Below, one piece after another: positions 52,462 through 61,200 of a stretch of DNA of 64,000 nt. Position numbers and translations under genes: made by a program. Origin of the DNA: Penelope pileata (taxonomy: Eukaryota > Chordata > Aves > Galliformes > Cracidae); assembly GCA_013396635.1 (NCBI GenBank), contig WBMW01004867.1, positions 1,550,318 to 1,614,317 on the forward strand, written 5' to 3'. The notes beneath the pieces were generated by a model. It had not been told where the DNA came from. It saw nothing but the letters and a program-made list of their open reading frames with translations, and searched no databases. The stretch's first letter is position 1, and every line of letters begins with the position of its first letter.

Positions 52462-53037
52462 TGTCAAGGTTTCAGCTGGGACAGAGTCCATTTTCTTCAT
52501 AGCGTTTGGTATGATGCTATGTTTTGGTTTTGATAGAAAAACAATGTTGATAACACACCCATGTTTTAGTTGTTACTGAGTGGTGTTGCACAGAGCCAAG
52601 GATGTTTCAACTTCTTGTACTGCCCTGCCAGCAAGAGGGCTGGGGGAACACAAGGAGTTCAGAGGATACAGAACAAGGATAGCTGACCTAATCTTGCCAA
52701 AAGGGATGTTCCATCCCATATGACATAATGTGAAAAAACTTTAAAAATGGTGAGGAGTTGGCTGAGGGGGCAGCTGCTGCTTGGAGAATGGCTTGGCTCT
52801 GCACAATTGCTTTGTGCATCACTTGTTTTGTTAGTATATGTTGTATTATGTTATACTATCATTACTGTTATTAGTTACATTTTCTCTTCCTTTTCCGTCT
52901 TAGTAAATAGCTTTTACCTCAACCTACGAGTGCTGCTTTGTTCTTCTTTTCTCAATTCTCTCCCCAATCCTACTGGGAGCAGGGAGTGAGTGAATGACTT
53001 TGTGATGCCGAGCTGCCTGTAGGGTTAAACCACAACA
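52462..53037 (+). mobile_element. ERVL-like solo LTR
   Basis: A 576-bp LTR begins TGTCAAGGTTTCAGCTGGGA and ends GGGTTAAACCACAACA, the typical termini of the avian ERVL LTR family. It shares the block order of the copy at 26371-26890. Flanks TCCTT and CTCTT are only partly alike, so the target duplication has decayed or the edges are slightly off. No gag, pol or env sequence is adjacent. Confidence 0.9.
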
Positions 53038-53042
53038 CTCTT

Positions 53043-55351
53043 TCGAAGTTCCATGTAATTGTGATCAAAGAACTGGCAGAAGTTTATTAAGGAGTTTTTG
53101 GGAGTTTCAAGAGGCAGCTTGAAGTAAGTTTTGTTATTTTGTTGTTTCTCAGAATCTGAAATATTTGGGCTAGTAATTAAATTAATTGTGCCTTTTATAG
53201 GTGCCCAATGGGAAGAGAATCGCAACAGTTTTCTTATGGACTTGTGATTACCTTAGGTGAAGTCCTCACCCTCTTCTTACTGTAGGTTCATATAGATTGG
53301 GGGAAGCCCTGCAGGTAATGATACCTTGCACAGAAGTCACAAGGAAGATTCAGCTGTCTGAAGAAGTGTTTAGTGCCATTTTATGTTCTGTAGGGACATG
53401 ATAGGTAAAGGCAGGACACAAGATCTACAGAAGTCTTGTGGCTGTCTGGACTGCAGCCGAAAGCCAGGCCAGACACTTCTGGACATCTCACATTACACTG
53501 GATGCCTATGTTGAGGCAGCTCAATTTCACACCTGATTCTGTACAATGTCTTTACTTCCAGAATTCCTCCCACACTAAAGTAGATGTCTGAGGGACGTGA
53601 TGGCTTGCTTTCCACAGATATTTATCTTATCCTACTGACAGTACTGACTCATGTTTTCAGGGGAGAATGGAGGCTGACAATGGAAAATCACTTGTATATG
53701 GCTAAATTTAATGGAAACTGAATGAGATAGTAATATCATTCCACAGCACATAAATACTCATGAAAACATATTCAAACTCCTCCAGGGCTTTCAATTATCT
53801 ATCATCTACCTTTCCATTGTGAAGGCTGGAAAATGTCATGACAAGTAAAAGATTTTGATTTGATATTTTGAGTTATTTTATTGTTCAGCATAACTGAGAT
53901 ATTAGTGCTTCTGAAACAAAATGGATATTCCTTAGCAAACAGATGCAGAGTATTCCTAGTGGTTCTTATCAGTTCTGGCTTGGAAAATCTAGGTACTCTT
54001 GCACTATACTTGTTTTAATTCTGGATGTGAGTAAGTGATATGGGTAATCTAGGGGAAGAGGAGCATTCTTGTAAGGTACTGATTAGCAAAGGTCTGTGCT
54101 TCCAGAGATAGGGAATATTGATTACTGTTTGAAGTTTACATCAAGTGTACAGTATGTTGATTGATTGGGCCACGAAAAAATAAGTTCACCTGTCCTTTCC
54201 AAGGCTGACAAAAGCAATACTGATTAACAGAGTTTGTAGTTGTGTTTCTGGAACATCATAACCTGATTAGTCTGAAGCAACAAACTCATTTAACTTAAAT
54301 TGCAAATCAATTTACTTGCTAATTCTATTCAAATTACACTCTCTTCTGACTAAGGCAGCACACTTTGTGATAGAAACACTTTTTCTACCTTTCTTCTGGT
54401 CAAAATTTAGTTTTATGTTCAGAAGAGATTAAAATCTCTATGAAGATGTTTTTGTACCTAGTTTTCCTTCTTTCTTTTTTTTTTTTTCAAATATAAAGAC
54501 CTATCTTTCTGGTTAAAGAAAACATTCTGGATGCTAAGAGATTTTCTGCAGAAAAAAGATACATTTAATTTCAGCTTTTTTTTTTTAATCTAAGAGTCAA
54601 AAAATGACACATTTGACAACTCATAACAGATCTCTGAGTCAGAGGGCATGATTAACTTTGGTGGTGCTTCCTTTTTTTCACTGAATAGAGAACGCGTCTT
54701 TATTCTCTGATTTATAGGCACAGAATTTAGCTTGGAAAGTATGATCATTGCATCCCTGCAGACCTTATGTAACAGATCTTGGGATGAGATAGACAATTAA
54801 TTCAGATAAATTTTGAATTTTGAGCTATCCTTAGGTATGCTTCAGTTCACTTTTCCTGCAATGGTTAGAGATCCAGAATTGCAGCAGAGTTAGAACATGA
54901 ATGACTATCCAAAAATAGACTCGTTCTTTTAATCCAGAACCTGTTTACACATTAGTGAAACATTTTAGCCTGAATTGGTAAATACATGATCAGCAGTATG
55001 TTTAAGTTTTAATCGGATCAGGGGTCTGTTAGCCTTAACATCACTCTGGGGAAGACACATCTCCTCATAGAGACAGCCCAGCTCAGCTGGATCACTGATG
55101 GACATAGATGCTGCCCAGACTCCTGCAGCTGGATATTTAGCAGTTGTCATGTCAACATAACCCTGCCTCTGGCAACATTAGCAATCCATGGGGTTTTGTT
55201 TTAGTTATGATGTGCTCTAGACTCAAAACATTTGAGCTGGCTTTACTTCATGCAAAGCTTGGAACATCCAGCTCTCACTAGATTTGATTGCAATGGCTTC
55301 AGAAACTGCAACCTCCAGGCTTCATTTGGGGCCCTAAGTGCGTACAACCAA
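53043..55351. other. intergenic, no gene recognised
   Basis: AT-rich with T-runs near 54475-54487. No exon or named repeat. Confidence 0.6.
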
Positions 55352-55910
55352 GGGCTGGTCTGAAAGTAATGCCTCCTGTTTTGCTATGCTGACCCATGAT
55401 GTCAGAGATGGATGTTGGTGGCATGGCACTAAATGTTGAACCTTCCTGCCAATATCATGTTAAATTTTATTGCCATGTGACAGATGGCAGCAGAGGGGCA
55501 GTCTGACAAAGAGATGTCTGACATAAAAGTGCTTATGGTGCAAAGGTGTGGAACTGAATTCCTCCATGCAGAAAAAATTGCATTCATCAACATTCATCAA
55601 CGTTTGCTGTACATTTATGGAGACCAAACAGTGAATATGAGCACAGTGAGGTGGTGATGGTGTGTTTCAGCAGCGGTAACAGCAATGTGAAAGACAAGCT
55701 GTGTTCTGGATGGCCATGGACATTTTTACAAGCACGGTATGCAGGCTCTTGTTCATCGCTGGTGAAAATGCATAGCTAATGATGGTGACTGTGTTGAAAA
55801 AGAGTGTTTTGTAGCCGAGAATTTCCTCTATCAAAGAGTGTTATTGCACTTTCTGTATCTGTTGGATTTTCCATGCAAATAAATAAGAGGCAATACTTCT
55901 GGAGTGACCT
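55352..55910 (+). mobile_element. internally deleted mariner transposon
   Basis: The left end GGGCTGGTCTGAAAGTAATG and the inverted right end AGGTCACTCCAGAAGTATTG, both continuing into GCCTC, form about 28-bp terminal inverted repeats of the chicken mariner type. Between them lies the start of a transposase (from ATG near 55484: MAAEGQSDKEMSD, then GTEFLHAEKIA, YGDQTVNMSTVRW). A stop and a shift follow, then FSSGNSNVKDK. The C-terminus has NDGDCVEKECFVAENFLYQR and a final stop near 55884. The catalytic core (the three-aspartate region) is deleted, around 55725. Full-length relatives are about 1.2-1.3 kb, so over half is missing. No clean TA duplication is visible. Confidence 0.85.
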
Positions 55911-57453
55911 ACATAACATTTAAAAATACATATCAAACTTGGCGTCATCAAATTTGGTCTTCTGTTCATTTAATCTTCATAACTACTAAACATGTTCATT
56001 TTACACATAATCTGAGGTATTTTTGTTACATCTCAGAGCCATAAACTTTGTCTGCATGTTAAGATTTAGTCTCAATTCTTTCCACCACAAATTACTCCAG
56101 TGGGCAAAATTATAAATAGTTTCTGACTTTATTCAGTTCAGTGTTTATACAGTTGCTTTAAATACATACACATACATAGTATAACCAAGACAGACTACTG
56201 TTCCTCTATACAATTTCAAAATTTCCTTAAAAAATGCACAGAAGCATTGGGGCTGTGCATGCAGAAAGAGTAGCAATTTGGTGTAAGAAAGACACTATCC
56301 TAACTAAAATTTGCTGCCCCTTTTTGGATGGAAGATAAAGAATAAAGACAATAGCATTTTTACCACAGATATTACAAATAGCAGCTTACCCTTTTCTCAA
56401 GGAATGTGGTGTTTCACATTTGTGATTTCTCCATAGTAGAGTTCATTACATTTTTCTGTTTATTCTTTATTCAATGAAAAAATATCACGCCTATCCATGT
56501 GGCATCTCCCTCTAAGGGTTAAAATCCTCCTTGGAGATATGACCATTCTAAACTTCCCTTGAAAGCAAAGCAGCTTCAAGCCTCTCCAAACTCAGGAACA
56601 TTTCAAGACTCTTTCCCCCGTATATGGTATATAAAAATAATTTATCCTTTGTTTAACATTGGGCACGTTTCTGCAGCAGTGGAAAGCTACACGTCTGGAG
56701 CTTACATTCCACAATTTCAGTTGTGTTTGTAGAAAACCTGCCATTTCAACTCACAACACCTCCAAAGGTCCGCTTGAATATGACAAAGAGGTGTATAGTT
56801 TCCACGTGTTGATAGCTAGCCCACTCTTGAAGTTTCTTGGTCAGCCAAGCTCTCACTTATTTCATCTGAAGTTCTCTGGATGTTTTCTTTGCATAAGAGC
56901 TACAGGACTAATGTTACTGAATGTATCCACAAAAAACTACAGCTGCAAAAAATTTACAGTACTATTTCTCTTAGAATTATGCCATTTCTTCACACACTTA
57001 TGAAAGTTTTCCATATGTGCCCTTGACTCTTCAGAGGCAAATAATGTATATTTACATCCAATTATGTCCTCTTGTGGTTTATATAATTAAAATATTACAG
57101 TCATTGACTACATTAGTGTCTTAATGTCATGGACACATAATAAGTCCAAACTTACTGAGTTTGTAAAATCACAGAAATATATGACTACCAACAAGCAGCG
57201 TTATCTTGTCTCAACAATGGCAACCGTACTCCTGGATGAACCAGGGACAATTTTGTTCCACTTTCAAATGTCTCCCTCTCAGTGCAGAAGATTATTTCTT
57301 ACACTTCCCAAAACTCAGCCTGCTCTCTTGTGCTTAGCTGTCACTGAAATTGCACCAGGCTTATGTCCTAAGCTTTATCTCTCTGTTCATATTTCCAACA
57401 CCTAAAAGATCCAGACTGAAGATGCGAAGCTGTTACTTTCCAGTAATCCAAGC

Positions 57454-57471
57454 AAAAAAAAAAAAAAAAAA
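57454..57471. repeat. A18 homopolymer
   Basis: Run of 18 A followed by GGGG. The 93-codon frame upstream (57124-57405) matches nothing I know, so a processed pseudogene cannot be claimed. Confidence 0.85.
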
Positions 57472-57509
57472 GGGGTTTTAAGGTATCTTGCACTTGTTAA
57501 GCTTATTTC

Positions 57510-57530
57510 TTTAGACTAAATTAGTCTAAA
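57510..57530. repeat. 21-bp perfect palindrome
   Basis: TTTAGACTAA, then one central A, then TTAGTCTAAA. It lies about 100 bp beyond the candidate SLC10A2 polyadenylation signal on the minus strand. Confidence 0.65.
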
Positions 57531-57597
57531 TTAGTACAATTCAAGCAATTAGTACGATGTAATAACTTTAGTCTACCTAGACAGACCTAAATGGAAC

Positions 57598-57603
57598 TTT
57601 ATT
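57598..57603 (-). terminator. candidate polyadenylation signal for SLC10A2
   Basis: This is the first AATAAA hexamer on the minus strand after the SLC10A2 stop, about 500 bases downstream. A moderately G/T-rich stretch follows it. Mammalian SLC10A2 mRNAs carry longer 3' UTRs, so a more distal site is also possible. Assignment is by position only. Confidence 0.3.
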
Positions 57604-58100
57604 TCATTATTAGCTTGTTTCAATTTCATGGTTGATTCATGATTCATGTTCAGTGAATGTGCTCCAGCCTCATCAGATCTTCCGTATCAACTTCTCCTGT
57701 TGCTCAGGCACTTTTACAAGATTTTTCTCCATTTGGTGCTGGGGCTGAGACTAGCAGATGGATTTGCAGGATTGTGGTCTAGAGTTTGTAAGGAAAGTAT
57801 CTCCTCTTTTTTTAGTAATAGCCCAACTTTATCCTTCCTTTCTTTACAGAATCCGTAATAAAATATTAAATATTCTAGGGAATTAGCTTCAAAAACAGAT
57901 TTTAAAATTGTGGCAGAAGCCATGTTCAAAATCAAAGCAGGAATCTTTCCTAAGTTAATCATTTTGAAGTCTCATGGTACAATATCAGCAGAACTCCTTC
58001 TTTTGCTAAGTATTTCCCTAAAGCAATAGCACCTGAAAAGGAGTTAGGTAAACCATGTATCTTTTAGCTTTTCATCTTGTGGAAACAGAGGGTCAATTGT

Positions 58101-58234
58101 CTATTTTGTCTCATTTGATACAAATCCTCCATTTGTTCGAGCATGCGACGAATTTGATTTTGAATCATCTTTTTCCTCTGTCTTTTCAACATCTGATTTT
58201 GTTTTGCCACAGCGTCTTATGTAAATACGATAGC
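58101..58234 (-). CDS. SLC10A2: SLC10A2 exon 6, cytoplasmic C-terminal tail and stop
   Basis: The acceptor TTCTTTCCAG is followed by 134 bases that complete a Gly codon, add 43 residues and reach TAG at 58103-58101. The tail begins YRIYIRRCGK, parallel to the FYVAYKKCHGK of mammals, and contains ARTNGGFVSNETK, parallel to the NGGFQPDEK terminus. The middle is rich in Glu, Asp, Lys and Ser and has diverged strongly. This exon is too short and too diverged to show up as an ordinary open frame. It was found by following the phase-2 donor of exon 5 downstream. Confidence 0.9.
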
Positions 58235-61200
58235 CTGGAAAGAAATTTAATATTAAATGAAGAAATTATGACAATGACCTGAAAAACACTGTAGTAGCAT
58301 GTAGCCATACAACACTTTCCTACCTATATTGCTAAAATATTCAAATACTTCAAGACAATTTCTTTAAAGCCAGATCTCTGGTTGGAGAGCTGGAGCACAG
58401 CAAGTTCCGCACCAACATGCGGAAGAACTTCTTCACAGTGCGGGTGACGGAGCACTGGAACAGGCTGCCCAGGGAGGTTGTGGAGTCTCCTTCCCTGGAG
58501 ATATCCAAGACCCGCCTGGACGCCTACCTGTGCAACCTGCAGTAGGGAACCTGCTCTGGCAGGGGGGTTGGACTCGATGATCTCTTGAGGTCCCTTCCAA
58601 CCCCTGCAGTTCTGTGATTCTGTGGTCTAATTATTGTATGTCAACAGCACTCAACACTAAAAAAGTACGTTTAGATAATAATAAAGAAAATGTTTTAAAT
58701 TCTGCTTTTGATATTTGACTGCTTTCTGTTCCTGTTGCATGTAAAGACTTTTAAGAGTACTGCCTGTCTCCCTTGGGAAGCCTTTGTGCTGTTGGCTGGA
58801 TCTGTGGGACTGATGCTTACTTCTGTGTGAATCCTGTTAGGCAGAAACTAAGACAAAGTAGGGCAAGGCAGTTTTTTGTGTCCTCATGTGATTGCCAGCT
58901 ATAGAGGTAAGAGTTTGGGCTATAGCTCTCAGGCTTTGTCCCTGGGGCAGAGCTCTAGACACTTGGTAAGATGGCTAGTTTGGGACTGGGAGCTAAATAG
59001 TTTCGGACTGCTCACTCTAGCTTTAGGAGTGAGCAAAAGGGACAAAGTCCCAACCCTCAGTAGGTTAGGAGTTGTAGTAGCGCAACACGTGAGGTGCATA
59101 TCGGAGGAAAAAAAAGGAAACTTTACCTATATCAGAAGATTTATTTTCTTATATTATATGTGAAGCTAATGCCCTTTCTCTTGAGGCCTGACAGGAGAGT
59201 GAGTTTGTGCATGCTTTTGGGGATGGCCCTGGTGCGCAGCTGTAAGCTCAGACACCTTGGAGTGGTAGAATGCTCTAGAGGAAGACACATTTGCCCTTCC
59301 TCAGGAAAGAGCAATAATATTTCTGTGCTGAAGTTATACTTGTATAGTCAGCTGTAGGTGATGGAGATCTATTCCCTTGATCTGAAAAACAAGGGGTCTT
59401 TCAAGTCTAAAACTGATCTCAGTCTTCCTAGTCGTGTACACGGCAGAGCAAAATTGTGGTGTGTAATGATCATTTGGGTCATTGTTAAGTTAACTGCTTT
59501 CCATTTAATTATTTTTCCCTCTCAACGGTCTTTTCTTGTTTTGTCCATATCGAACAATGAGACTGGTGATGATAGCAACAATAATAATTCTATAATAGAA
59601 AACATCTATACCTTACCTGCTAAAAATATTGCTGCAAACAACAGCTGGAAAATGCTGTAGATGAGTGGGAAAGTAAACATCAGTTCAAGCTGTTCAGGAG
59701 TGAAGGAGAGCTGTACTATTGTTGAACATAGCTGGGTGTTTTGCATGCCTGTTTCCAGGGACACCGTACGACATCTAGAGGGAATAACACAAAGACTACC
59801 ATGAAAAAGCAGCCTATGCATCCCTTTTCTTTATTAGGTACCTTGAAAAGCAGGAACTACACAGATAAATGAAGAAACAGAAACCTTCAGCTTACAAGTG
59901 ATACAATTTTTAGAACCAGAACACAGTTTATGGCAGTTAAGCAATTGCAAAGGAATATCATCCATCTTCAAGCCACGTATGCTATATTCAACAACGCTTA
60001 TCATAGAATCATAGAATAGCCTGAGTTGGAAGGGACCTACAAGGGTCATTAAGTCCAACTCCTGCCTCCACACAGGACCACCCCAAAATTCAAACCGTAT
60101 GTCTCAGAGCATTATCCAAAAGCTCCTCGAACTCTGGCAGGCTTGGTGCCATGCCCACTGCCCTGGGGAACCTGTTCCAGTATCTGACCACCCTCTGGTG
60201 AAGAGCCTTTTCCTAATATCCAACCTGAAACTATTATTTCTGTCTTTACTTATGATGCTCTAAATTGCAGGCTGCTCTTTCTTCATGAGAAGTTTTATTT
60301 GCCTCAGACCTTTTGTTAGGTCTGTTCTGTCCACTTCCTTTCAAGTGCAAGACCTGGGCACACATGGAAAAGACAGATTGGAGGAAATGCTAGTCAGAAC
60401 TCATAGATAAAAATGTGCACATTAAAAGTTTTATTTACATATTATACACTAGAAACATGGTTGGGGAATGAGTGACCCTGTAGTAGAGCTAATATTTAGG
60501 AAGCATTCTCAGCATTGATTATTCATTAAATAAAAACTTTCTTCACAGCTGAAATAAGACTACAGGTCTATGTCACAGAGAAGTCTGTACCTGTGCCAGG
60601 ACAGACCAGCAAAACGAGCCAGAAGGAATCCTAGAGAATAGCCAGCTGCTGGAAATATAGTACCAATGATCCATAGCTTAGGTGAGATGATCCAGGAGCC
60701 TCTGTAGAGTACTCCCCCAACTACAGCAACGATCACGATGAGGACTGCTCCCACTATGGAACCAACCTGTGAGGAAAAAGAAGAATTACTGTGTCAATAA
60801 GAGACCTCAATGAAATTTTGTGACATCAAACACTGTTAAACATAGATTTGAATGTCTTTAACTGAGTTACTGAAACATCTTATTAAACATAAAGCTAAGT
60901 ATTTACTGGCATGCAATTCATGGTAAGCAGACAAAATAAATGGTTGCCGTTTTCCCCAAAATAGAGTTGTACGATGTACTTCAAAGTGTGACTACAGAAA
61001 TAGATCAAAGCACAAATAAAACTCAACATTAAAAACAATTTCACAAGTGTGACATGAATGAGGAATGATGCACAGGTTAGATTTTTCCCAGAGTTATTGG
61101 GAAACTGGCAGTCTAATAGCTAGTATAATGCACTTTTCCTACCCACTTGAGCAGTCGCACATCGGGGCTTAGCATAAAACTAGATGCTAGATTGTTAGTG

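Larger units (their letters stand above)
55911..57597. other. 3' flank of SLC10A2
   Basis: Lies downstream of the candidate polyadenylation signal. It may include a longer 3' UTR of SLC10A2 if a distal signal is used. It contains the 21-bp palindrome and the A18 run. The frames at 56659-57003 and 57124-57405 are unrecognised. Confidence 0.5.

Noticed and set aside
57124..57471. Possible processed pseudogene ending in an A18 tail
   Set aside because: The upstream frame matches no protein I recognise, there is no polyadenylation hexamer close before the tail, and no flanking duplication is evident.
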